This document shows, piece by piece, positions 1 to 7,197 of a stretch of 7,962 nt of DNA (positions are counted from its first letter, which is position 1; each line of letters starts with the position of its first letter). The position numbers and the translations under genes are program-made. This DNA is from an uncultured Clostridia bacterium (lineage in GTDB: Bacteria; Bacillota; Clostridia; TANB77; CAG-508). The DNA lies in NCBI GenBank assembly GCA_948946035.1, contig CARBKU010000051.1:1-7962 (forward strand), written 5' to 3'. A model generated the notes under the pieces. That model made no database searches. It saw only the letters and a list, made by a program, of their open reading frames with translations, and had not been told where the DNA came from.

Positions 1-270
1 AGATTTTTTATTAATGGAAGTCTCAGTCTCATATTTTGTAATTGTGAAAACAAATACCCCATCAATAGAAGAAAAAAGTTCAATTAGTAATTTACAACCA
101 TCAGTGTGAAAGTCATAATTTTTTTCAGCTTTATCTAATATTTCTAAAAAAAAGTTTTGATTTAATGCTGTCTTATCTAATATAGAATTTAAGTTGATAT
201 CAGTTTTATCAAGATCTTCTATATTTAAAATAACTCGAATTTTATTTTCTGTAAGTTTTTCAATTTTCAT
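1..270 (-). CDS. mecA: MecA-like adaptor protein, N-terminal part (truncated by window edge)
   Basis: The minus-strand frame opens with ATG at 270-268 and stays open for all 90 codons to the left edge, so the C-terminus lies outside the window. A perfect AAGGAGG ribosome binding site sits at 287-281, 10 bases before the start. The N-terminus (MKIEKLTENKIRV, then an 'IEDL..TDINLN' stretch and 'FFLEILDKAEKNYDF') has the layout of the MecA N-terminal domain. In Bacilli that domain recognises substrates such as ComK and delivers them to the ClpC unfoldase; the C-terminal domain that would bind ClpC is not visible here. The assignment rests on N-terminal pattern only. The gene is divergent from the mre operon and shares the 271-473 intergenic region. 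A weak minus-strand -10 (TATAAT, 311-306) lacks a good -35 partner. Confidence 0.72.
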   Translation of the reverse strand, partial: MKIEKLTENKIRVILNIEDLDKTDINLNSILDKTALNQNFFLEILDKAEKNYDFHTDGCKLLIELFSSIDGVFVFTITKYETETSINKKS

Positions 271-387
271 TTAAATGAATCCTCCTTATGATATCTGTTA
301 ATTATATTATACTACTAATATCTTAATTTTGAAACATATAATTTTTGGTAAAATCATTACAATTATATAAAAATGTTATATTTATAC

Positions 388-416
388 TTGAAAAAAAAAT
401 GGTTTCAATATATAAT
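388..416 (+). promoter_or_regulatory. sigma-A type promoter of the DUF4321-radC-mre operon
   Basis: TTGAAA at 388-393 is followed by a 17-bp spacer and a perfect TATAAT at 411-416. Transcription would start near 423, leaving a leader of about 50 nt before the DUF4321 start codon at 474. This is the best promoter match in the window and is placed ahead of the first gene of the plus-strand operon. I see no operator palindrome or riboswitch fold in the leader. Confidence 0.7.
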
Positions 417-473
417 ACCAACATAAAGTAAAAGGAAATAGCTGTAGAAAAACAATGTATTAGGAGGAGTAAA

Positions 474-731
474 ATGGCAACTAGAGAAAAAAATATATGG
501 ATACTGTTAGTTTTTATATTATCTGGTTTAGTAGTAGGGGGACTATTAGGAGAATTTGCATCAAGAATAGACTGGCTTTGGTGGCTATCATATAATCAGA
601 AATTTGGATTAGAGACACCGATAACATTAGATTTTAGTGTATTAAAAATAACGTTTGCAATGATGTTTAAAATAAGTGTATCAAGTATTATTGGTATGGT
701 TCTAGCAATATTTATATATAAAAAAATATAG
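474..731 (+). CDS. DUF4321 family small membrane protein
   Basis: This encodes an 85-residue protein with two predicted membrane segments (about residues 8-28 and 67-82). They are separated by a short region containing the DWLWWLS and FGLETPITLD stretches. The pattern of a Gly-rich first helix, then 'FGL..P..LD', then a second helix with 'SSIIGMVLAIFIY', matches the DUF4321 family as I remember it. That family is common in Clostridia directly upstream of maf/radC/mreB. The function is unknown and the location is the cytoplasmic membrane. The ATG at 474 is supported by a strong TAGGAGGAG site at 461-469. It is the first gene after the operon promoter and lies 39 bp ahead of radC, so it is probably co-transcribed with the elongation genes. 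No role in cell shape can be claimed from sequence alone. Confidence 0.8.
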   Translation: MATREKNIWILLVFILSGLVVGGLLGEFASRIDWLWWLSYNQKFGLETPITLDFSVLKITFAMMFKISVSSIIGMVLAIFIYKKI

Positions 732-770
732 AATAAATAGGGGCAAAATATTAAAGGAAGGAATGATATT

Positions 771-1472
771 TTGTCAATAACAATAAAAGAATTACCAGAA
801 TTAGAAAGGCCATATGAAAAATTAGAATTATATGGAGAAAAAGCATTATCAAATGCGGAATTATTGGCTATAATAATAAAAACAGGAACAAAAAAAGAAA
901 CATCAGTAGAAATAGCACAAAAATTACTTAAATTAAATACTACAAAAGATGATAATTTAAACTACCTACACAATTTATCTTTAGAAGAACTAATGCAAAT
1001 AAAGGGAATTGGAAAAGTTAAAGCAATACAATTAAAAGCAGTGTGTGAATTAAGTTTAAGAATGTCCAAACCATCTAATTATAGAAAAATATATGTAAAA
1101 GAACCATATGATTTAGCAAAAATTCTAATGAACGAATTAAGGTATCAAAAAAGAGAAATAGCAAAAATAGTAGTTTTAAATAATAAAAATCAAATTTTAA
1201 AAATGAAAGATATTGCTTTTGGTGGAAGTAATTTTGCAAATTTATCAATAAAGGATGTTTTAATAGAGCCTATTGTAATGAAAGCTCCAAAAATTATATT
1301 GGTTCACAATCATCCAAGCGGAGATTCAACACCAAGCAAACAAGATATTGAATTTACAAATAATTTATACGAAAGTGCATCTATGTTTGATATTGAATTA
1401 TTAGATCATCTAGTAATTGGAGATATGAATTATACAAGCATATTTTCTGAAATAGCATCAAATAAATTATAA
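771..1472 (+). CDS. radC: RadC family protein (JAB/MPN domain, UPF0758)
   Basis: The product has 233 residues, full length for the family. The N-terminal part carries a helix-hairpin-helix-like motif (KGIGKVKAIQLKA, residues 78-90). The C-terminal RadC/JAB domain carries the metal-binding signature HxHx7SxxD: His179, His181, Ser189 and Asp192 within HNHPSGD.TPS..D. The family was once called a DNA repair protein, but that role has been disputed and the substrate is not established; the fold is that of zinc metalloproteases/deubiquitinases. The start is TTG at 771, chosen because AAGGAAGG (754-761) lies 9 bases upstream. The ATG at 763 is out of frame and meets a stop within five codons. The gene sits between DUF4321 and mreB. 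A maf gene, often found next to it in Clostridia, is absent. Confidence 0.93.
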   Translation: MSITIKELPELERPYEKLELYGEKALSNAELLAIIIKTGTKKETSVEIAQKLLKLNTTKDDNLNYLHNLSLEELMQIKGIGKVKAIQLKAVCELSLRMSKPSNYRKIYVKEPYDLAKILMNELRYQKREIAKIVVLNNKNQILKMKDIAFGGSNFANLSIKDVLIEPIVMKAPKIILVHNHPSGDSTPSKQDIEFTNNLYESASMFDIELLDHLVIGDMNYTSIFSEIASNKL

Positions 1473-1496
1473 TATTTACTGGAAAGGAAATTAATT

Positions 1497-2529
1497 ATGA
1501 AACTTTTTAAATTTGGTCCAAAAGAAATAGGTATAGATTTAGGAACTGCGAATATTTTAGTGACCTTAAAAGGAAATGGAATTATATTAAAAGAGCCTTC
1601 TGTTGTCGCAATAGACAGGAAAACAGGAAATATTGTAGCAACAGGAAATGAAGCGAAAGAAATGTTACGGAAGAACTCCAGAACAAATTAAAGCTGTAAG
1701 GCCTATGAAAGATGGAGTAATTGCAGACTTTACTGCAACACAATTAATGCTAAAAAACTTAATACAAAAAGTTGCAAAAAAATATAATGTAGGAAGACCA
1801 AGAGTAGTAGTAGGAGTACCATCAGGAATTACAGAAGTAGAAGAAAGAGCAGTAGAAGAATCTATAATTCAAGCAGGAGCAAGAGAAGTATATTTAATAG
1901 AAGAACCTATGGCAGCAGCAATAGGCGCAACATTAGATGTAGGAGAACCAAGCGGAAATATTATTGTTGACATAGGAGGGGGAACAACAGAAGTAGCAGT
2001 AATATCTTTAGGAGGAATTGTTGTAAGCCATTCATTAAGAGTTGCAGGTGATGAACTTGATGAAGATATAATTAATTATATAAAAAAGGAATTAAATATA
2101 GCAATTGGAGAAACAACAGCAGAACAAATAAAAAAAGAAATTGGGTGTGCAATGCCACTTATGACAGAAATGACAATGGAAGTTAGAGGAAGAGACCTAA
2201 CAGATGGTTTACCAAGAAATATAGAAATAACATCAACACAAATAGAAGAAGCCATGAGAGAATCAATTAGAAAAATTGTTGACATTGTCAAAATTACACT
2301 AGAAAAAACGCCACCAGAACTTGCATCAGATATCATGGAAAAAGGTATAGTTTTAGCAGGTGGTGGAGCATTAATTCAAAACCTTGATAAATTATTAAGT
2401 GCTGAAACAGGAATGCCTGTTTATATTGCTGAAGAGCCTTTAGACTGTGTTGTTAGAGGTACTGGAAAAACTTTAGAAGATTTAGAAAGATTAAGAACAG
2501 TATTAGTAAATGCAAGAAAAAGAAAATAA
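1497..2529 (+). pseudogene. mreB: MreB, rod-shape actin homologue, interrupted by a one-base frameshift
   Basis: MreB is a bacterial actin that polymerises under the membrane and guides side-wall peptidoglycan synthesis. The first frame (1497-1691) gives residues 1-57 of a normal MreB, including phosphate-1 motif D14-L-G-T17, then reads nonsense and stops at 1689-1691. The next frame continues MreB from 'GRTPEQIKAVRPMKDG' to the stop at 2527-2529. It contains phosphate-2 motif VDIGGGTTE (D158) and adenosine motif LAGGGALI (about 285-292). The break lies in ATG TTA C GGA AGA ACT (1662-1677). Removing C1668 restores the family-typical 'EMLGRTP' and a 343-residue protein of normal length. The first start has GGAAAGGA at 1481-1488. 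The downstream frame has an ATG at 1648, but translation from it would lack phosphate-1. The remainder is intact, so this is either a sequence error or a very recent mutation. Confidence 0.92.
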
Positions 2530-2545
2530 AACATGGGAGTAAAAA

Positions 2546-3361
2546 ATGTATAAAGATAAAAAGAGTGGGATAATAGGAATTATTATAACAATTATAATTT
2601 TAATATTAATTGTAATATTTTCAAATGGTGAAATAGGATCATCTTTTTTAGAAAATGCAGCAAGTAATCTAGTTATGCCAATACAAAATGGATTAACCTA
2701 TTTAAAAAATAAAATAGGTGGAAATAGTACATTTTTTGCAGACATTAATAACCTACAAGAAGAAAACAAAGGCTTGAAAGAAAAAAATAGTCAATTAGAA
2801 CAATCATTAAGAGAATTGGAAAATATAAAAACTCAAAATGAAACATTAAAGGAATATCTAAATTTAACAGAAAAATATGGAGAATACAAAACAATTCCAG
2901 GATACATTATAAATAAAGATATTAGTAATTATTCAAAAACTATAGTCATTAACATAGGAAAAAAAGATGGTGTAGAAAAAAACATGACAGTTATAGGTGA
3001 TGAAGGACTAGTAGGACATGTTATATCTGTAACTGATTCAACAGCTAAGGTACAAACTATAATAGATACTGCAAGTTCAGTAAGTTGTATGATGAGCACA
3101 ACAAAAGAATCAATAGTATGTAAAGGTACATTAGATGAAGCATCAACATTAAAAGCAATGTATATTCCAACAGAAGCAAATATTATACAAGGAGATAGTA
3201 TAGAGACATCAGGACTAGGAGGAATTTATCCTAAAGGAATTCATATTGGTACAGTAAAGAGAGTTACAAATACTCAAAATATTACAGATAGATATGCAGT
3301 AGTAGAAACAGCAGTTGATTTTGACAAATTAAATTCAGTTTTAGTTGTTACAAATCAATAA
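2546..3361 (+). CDS. mreC: Rod shape-determining protein MreC
   Basis: The product has 271 residues and the classic MreC layout. A short cytoplasmic tail is followed by one membrane anchor (about 8-26) and a coiled coil (about 66-110, with NLQEENKGLKEKN and LEQSLRELE heptads). An extracytoplasmic beta-rich domain (about 118-271) contains the family signature around 136-159 (NIGKKDGVEKNM, GDEGLVGHV). MreC is a scaffold outside the membrane that links MreB and MreD to the class B PBP and activates side-wall synthesis. The ATG at 2546 is preceded by a modest GGGAGT site (2535-2540). The gene begins 16 bp after mreB and ends 15 bp before mreD, as expected for one transcript. The frame is intact, unlike mreB. 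Confidence 0.94.
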   Translation: MYKDKKSGIIGIIITIIILILIVIFSNGEIGSSFLENAASNLVMPIQNGLTYLKNKIGGNSTFFADINNLQEENKGLKEKNSQLEQSLRELENIKTQNETLKEYLNLTEKYGEYKTIPGYIINKDISNYSKTIVINIGKKDGVEKNMTVIGDEGLVGHVISVTDSTAKVQTIIDTASSVSCMMSTTKESIVCKGTLDEASTLKAMYIPTEANIIQGDSIETSGLGGIYPKGIHIGTVKRVTNTQNITDRYAVVETAVDFDKLNSVLVVTNQ

Positions 3362-3376
3362 AAAGGAGGAAATCAA

Positions 3377-3910
3377 TTGAAAAAAGTTGTAATTAATATA
3401 ATACTAGTTGTGATTGCATTTATAGTGTACTTTTTACAATCTAATTTTTTTAATTGGTTCAATATTGCAGGAGTAATGCCAAATATATTTGTGATATATG
3501 TATTATTTGTTGGTCTTTTTGCTAGTAGAACAATGGGAATAATATATGGTGTTAGTTTAGGATTAATACTAGACTTTGTTATAGGAACTAGAACAGGAAT
3601 TTATGCATTATGTCTAGGAATTATAGGATTTATATCAGGTACATTTGACAAAAATTTTTCAAAAGATAGTAGAATGACAATAATGCTTATGGTATTAGGA
3701 ACTACTCTTATTTTCGAAGTTTTAAAATACATTTTAAGCTTTTTATTTGCTTTATCAGGTGTAGAATTAGTAAATTTTATAAAAATAATTGCTTTAGAGG
3801 TTTTATTTAATATACTTTTAACAATTATAATATATCCATTAATTCAAAAATTTGGATATTATATAGAAAATGAATATAAGGGTAACAAAATATTAACAAG
3901 GTATTTTTAG
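3377..3910 (+). CDS. mreD: Rod shape-determining membrane protein MreD
   Basis: This 177-residue protein is almost wholly hydrophobic, with five or six predicted membrane segments (about 3-21, 33-49, 54-70, 74-90, 101-126 and 137-158). That is the usual size and character of MreD. A conserved-looking MPN (residues 34-36) and an Asp within the third helix (GLILDFVIG, D66) fit the family. Identification rests on this profile plus its position between mreC and the class B PBP gene, because MreD sequences are poorly conserved. It is the integral-membrane partner of MreC in the elongation complex. The start is TTG at 3377, supported by a perfect AAGGAGGA at 3363-3370, six bases upstream; no better in-frame start exists nearby. 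Confidence 0.92.
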   Translation: MKKVVINIILVVIAFIVYFLQSNFFNWFNIAGVMPNIFVIYVLFVGLFASRTMGIIYGVSLGLILDFVIGTRTGIYALCLGIIGFISGTFDKNFSKDSRMTIMLMVLGTTLIFEVLKYILSFLFALSGVELVNFIKIIALEVLFNILLTIIIYPLIQKFGYYIENEYKGNKILTRYF

Positions 3911-3947
3911 TTTGAATAATAAAAATTAAATTGAAGAAGGTGATAAT

Positions 3948-6056
3948 TTGGCAAAAGAGATGAAAAAAATTAGTATTAATTTAAGATTTAATATTCTAAC
4001 TATGTTAGTCTATATAGTTGGTATTATCTTAATTGCTAGATTATTTAGTCTTCAAATAGTTCATGGTGCAGAATATAGAGAACAATCAAACACTAGACTG
4101 ACTAGAGAAAGTGTAGTTGAAGCATCAAGAGGTGCTATAATAGACAAAACAGGAACAATACTTGTAGATTCGAAAATGGAATTTGTATTAGAAATGTACA
4201 AAAGTAAAGTAGAAACAGATATTTTAAATGAATCAATATTAAATATGATAAATGTTTTAGAAAAATATGAAATTTCATATATAGATTCATTTCCAATTAA
4301 TGTTGAGCCATTTGAATTTAAAATATCAGGTGAAAATTTAATTGCATGGAAAAAGGCATATAGTTTATCAGAAGATATAAATGCTGAAGAAGCTTTTTAC
4401 AAATTCAAAGATAAATATAAAATACAAAATACAGATATACATGAAGTAAGAAAAATTATGGCAATAAGATATGAAGTAGCTAAAAAAGGATATAGTAGTA
4501 CAAAGGCAGTTGAAATTGCAGAAAATGTACCAAGAGAAGCAGTTGCAGAATTTAGTGAAAGTGCGGATAAATTTTCAGGAATAAATATAGTAGTACAACC
4601 TGTTAGAACATATACATCAGGAAATTTAGCATCACATATTTTAGGATATGCTGGAAAAATAAGTAGTGAAGAATATGAAAAGCGAAAAAATACATATAGT
4701 AGTACTGATATTATTGGAAAAACAGGTATAGAATATGTTTTTGAAGAATACCTAAAAGGGAAAAATGGTACAAAACAAATTGATATGACAGTAGACGGAA
4801 CAACTACAGCAGAATATATTTCAAAAGAAGCTATAGCTGGTTCAGATATTGTATTAACAATAGATGCTAATTTACAGCATATTGCGGAAACAGCACTAGC
4901 TTCAAACATTCATAAAATTGTATCAGGAGGATTTGGAAAAGCATATAATGCAAATGCAGGAGCATGTGTGGTTATGAATGTAAATACAGGTGAAGTTTTA
5001 GCTATGGCAAGTTATCCAGACTATAATCCAGAAGATTTTGTTGGAGGAATAAGTAATGAGTCATGGAATAATTATATGAATAATCAAGCCAAGCCACTAG
5101 TTGACAAGGCAATACAAAATTCATATTCACCAGGTTCAACATTCAAAATGGTAACAGCAATAGCTGGATTAGAATCAGGAGTTATTGATTTAAAATCTAC
5201 AATTAATGATACAGGTGTATATAAAAAATATGGTATATCAATGAATTGTTGGTCTTATACAGATTATCATAGAGGACATGGATATTTAAATGTGTCAGAA
5301 GCAATAGAAAAATCTTGTAACTATTTCTTTTATGAATCAGGAGATAGAATGGGAATTGATAAATTAGCAGAATTTGCAAGATATTTTGGATTAGGAACAA
5401 AAACAGGTATAGAATTGCAGGGGGAAACATTGGGAGTATTAGCAAATAGAGAATCAAAGCAAAAAATGCATCCAGATGATCCAAATTGGAATCCAGGAAA
5501 TACACTAAATGCTTCAATTGGTCAAGGTGATAATGAATTTAGCCCTATACAAATGGCAAGATACATAAGTATGCTTGCAAATGGAGGGCATAAAATAGAT
5601 GTTAGTATTGTAAAAACAATAAGAAACGCAGATGGTTCCGAAGTTTCAAGAGACGAAATAAATCAGTTTATAAATAAAAAGCTAGGACTACAAGAAGAAG
5701 ATGCACAAGAGTTGCAATTAAATCAAGAGTATTTAAATGCAGTATTGCAAGGAATGAAGTCAGTTACTAGTGATACAAGTGGAACTGCATATGTAAGATT
5801 TAAAGATTTTGATATAAGTGTAGGAGGAAAAACAGGTTCCGCTGAAGCTCCTAATAATAAAGTACATGCGTGGTTTGTTGGATTTGCACCATTTGAGAAT
5901 CCTGAAATTGCTATTGTGGTTATGGTTGAAAATGGTGGACATGGTAATTATACGGCTGAGGTTGTAAGAGATATTATGGCAGAGTATTTTGGAATGAATA
6001 TTCAAAATATAGAAGAAAATATGAATGCAACACCATATATAGAAATACTACAATAA
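3948..6056 (+). CDS. mrdA: Class B penicillin-binding protein 2 (elongation transpeptidase)
   Basis: The 702-residue product has a short cytoplasmic tail, one membrane anchor (about 16-35), a PBP dimerisation/pedestal domain (about 50-290, opening with RGAIIDKTG at 61-69) and a C-terminal transpeptidase domain (about 335-690). All three active-site motifs are present: S397-T-F-K400 with the acylated serine, S456-C-N458, and K628-T-G630. The enzyme crosslinks peptidoglycan at the outer face of the membrane and is the target of beta-lactams. Its place after mreBCD indicates the elongation PBP rather than the division PBP or SpoVD, and it should pair with a SEDS glycosyltransferase (RodA), which is not in this window. 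The start is TTG at 3948 with AGAAGGTG at 3934-3941. It lies 37 bp after mreD. The gene could equally be named pbpA or pbp2. Confidence 0.93.
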   Translation: MAKEMKKISINLRFNILTMLVYIVGIILIARLFSLQIVHGAEYREQSNTRLTRESVVEASRGAIIDKTGTILVDSKMEFVLEMYKSKVETDILNESILNMINVLEKYEISYIDSFPINVEPFEFKISGENLIAWKKAYSLSEDINAEEAFYKFKDKYKIQNTDIHEVRKIMAIRYEVAKKGYSSTKAVEIAENVPREAVAEFSESADKFSGINIVVQPVRTYTSGNLASHILGYAGKISSEEYEKRKNTYSSTDIIGKTGIEYVFEEYLKGKNGTKQIDMTVDGTTTAEYISKEAIAGSDIVLTIDANLQHIAETALASNIHKIVSGGFGKAYNANAGACVVMNVNTGEVLAMASYPDYNPEDFVGGISNESWNNYMNNQAKPLVDKAIQNSYSPGSTFKMVTAIAGLESGVIDLKSTINDTGVYKKYGISMNCWSYTDYHRGHGYLNVSEAIEKSCNYFFYESGDRMGIDKLAEFARYFGLGTKTGIELQGETLGVLANRESKQKMHPDDPNWNPGNTLNASIGQGDNEFSPIQMARYISMLANGGHKIDVSIVKTIRNADGSEVSRDEINQFINKKLGLQEEDAQELQLNQEYLNAVLQGMKSVTSDTSGTAYVRFKDFDISVGGKTGSAEAPNNKVHAWFVGFAPFENPEIAIVVMVENGGHGNYTAEVVRDIMAEYFGMNIQNIEENMNATPYIEILQ

Positions 6057-6090
6057 ATAAAAATTATTTAGTATTTCTTCGAAAATTAGC

Positions 6091-6120
6091 TTGAACAATA
6101 AACTTTCAAAAAATTATACA
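6091..6120 (+). promoter_or_regulatory. possible internal promoter ahead of minC
   Basis: The 117-bp gap between the PBP2 stop and minC is much longer than the other gaps in the operon (15-39 bp). It contains TTGAAC (6091-6096), an 18-bp spacer and TATACA (6115-6120); an alternative -10, TATGAT, lies at 6123-6128. It could give minC its own transcript starting near 6127-6135. In DNA this AT-rich such matches arise by chance, so the call is tentative. I see no terminator hairpin in the gap. Confidence 0.35.
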
Positions 6121-6173
6121 AATATGATTATGAATAAATATTAACAATATATTAAATGTAGAAAGGAAAAAAA

Positions 6174-6785
6174 GTGAATAGTTCAGTAATTATAAATTTA
6201 AAAAAAGATAAAATGTTAATTAAATTGAATGATGATTTTAAACAAAATGAGATAATTGAAGAGTTAAAAAAGAAACTACCAGAACTAAAGAAATTTTATA
6301 ATGAAGAAAAGACTCCTATTAGCGTAACAGGAAAGATATTAAAAAGTGAAGAGATGGATGAAATTCAGAATTTGATTAAAGAAAGTATTGATGTAGATAT
6401 AGATTTTGATACGCCAAGGACTATGGGGTTGCATAGCATAAAAAAGGCATTTGATAAGAAAATATCTGCATCTGAAACTAAATTTTATAGGGGATCTTTA
6501 CGTTCAGGACAAAAAATAGAATCAGAAGGAAGTCTTGTAATAATTGGAGATGTAAATTCGGGCGCAGAAGTAATAGCATCTGAAAATATTGCAATTATAG
6601 GGGCATTAAGAGGTCTAGCTCATGCAGGTGCTAAGGGAAATAAGCAAGCAATTATTGCTGCAAATATGGTCGATACAGTTCAAATAAGAATAGCTGATAT
6701 TGTCAAAGAAATAGATAGAAATATAGAGCCAGCACATAAACGCTCATACATGAGTGTAATAAAAGATGAAATTGTAATTGAATAA
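6174..6785 (+). CDS. minC: Septum site-determining protein MinC
   Basis: The product has 203 residues, close to the usual MinC length. The N-terminal domain (about 1-95) would bind and destabilise FtsZ. The C-terminal beta-helix domain (about 102-178) is well conserved, with FYRGSLRSGQ, GDVNSGAEVIA, a Gly-rich 'GALRGLAHAGAKGN' stretch and a final 'QIRIADI'. The R110-S-G-Q113 motif is the site by which MinC binds MinD in characterised homologues, and it is intact. MinC prevents Z-ring assembly away from mid-cell. The start is GTG at 6174, with GAAAGGA at 6161-6167 spaced six bases upstream. The next gene is on the opposite strand, so minD and minE do not follow as they usually do in Clostridia. 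The stop is only 16 bp from the stop of the convergent gene. Confidence 0.93.
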   Translation: MNSSVIINLKKDKMLIKLNDDFKQNEIIEELKKKLPELKKFYNEEKTPISVTGKILKSEEMDEIQNLIKESIDVDIDFDTPRTMGLHSIKKAFDKKISASETKFYRGSLRSGQKIESEGSLVIIGDVNSGAEVIASENIAIIGALRGLAHAGAKGNKQAIIAANMVDTVQIRIADIVKEIDRNIEPAHKRSYMSVIKDEIVIE

Positions 6786-6801
6786 TGTTGTAATTAAATA
6801 A

Positions 6802-7197
6802 TTAAGTTAAAAGCAAAAGAATTAGTGCAATAAAAAGCATTTCATCTTTAATTTCTTCTTTATATAATATAAAAAGTATACATAGAATAATAATATCATC
6901 CAAATAAAGTTCAAGGCCTAAAATATTAATAATAGAATTATTTGTATTTGATAGACCATTAAAATTAAATGAAAATGGCAAATTGGGTATAGAATAAGAA
7001 CGGTTAGATTTTACAGAAGAGGATTTCTCTTCTGTATTTTCCTTTTTAATAGCATTAGTTGCTGTGGGGCTTGTTTCATTTAATTTACTATTAGGAGAGT
7101 TTGTATAATTATTGTTATAATTTATATGTTTGTTTTGATTATAATATTTGTAATATGGATACTGAAAAGGAAATCCGTAATAAGGAAATCTAGCCAT
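6802..7197 (-). CDS. Hypothetical protein, Tyr/Phe/Pro-rich N-terminus and hydrophobic C-terminus
   Basis: I do not recognise a named family. The 131-residue product has three parts. The first is an aromatic/proline head (MARFPYYGFPFQYPYYKYY, 1-19). The second is a polar, probably disordered middle rich in Asn, Ser and Lys (20-85). The third is a hydrophobic tail (89-131) with two segments, LYLDDIIILCILFILY and LFIALILLLL, split by the charged KEEIKDE. Similar 'ELYLDD..I...YKE...DE.LFIALILLLL' tails occur, from memory, in small proteins of spore-forming Firmicutes, so a spore or coat link is possible but unproven. The start codon at 7197-7195 overlaps the end of the upstream gene by 8 bp and has AAAGGAGAA at 7216-7208, so translation is probably coupled. 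The gene converges on minC with a 16-bp gap. Confidence 0.7.
   Translation of the reverse strand: MARFPYYGFPFQYPYYKYYNQNKHINYNNNYTNSPNSKLNETSPTATNAIKKENTEEKSSSVKSNRSYSIPNLPFSFNFNGLSNTNNSIINILGLELYLDDIIILCILFILYKEEIKDEMLFIALILLLLT

Noticed and set aside
1662..1680. Programmed +1 frameshift in mreB rather than a defect
   Set aside because: After TTA in the P-site a +1 slip would need the same tRNA to pair with TAC, which fits badly. There is no stop codon at the shift site and no internal Shine-Dalgarno. MreB is not known to use frameshifting.
1648..2529. A separate shorter gene starting at ATG 1648
   Set aside because: Its first residues (MKRKKCY) are out-of-frame mreB sequence, there is no good ribosome binding site, and the product would lack the phosphate-1 motif. 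It is the rest of mreB.
4397..6005. Minus-strand open frames inside the PBP2 gene (4397-4909, 5203-5517, 5760-6005), and a similar one inside mreB (2076-2336)
   Set aside because: They are antisense shadows of strongly conserved coding sequence, with no domain likeness.
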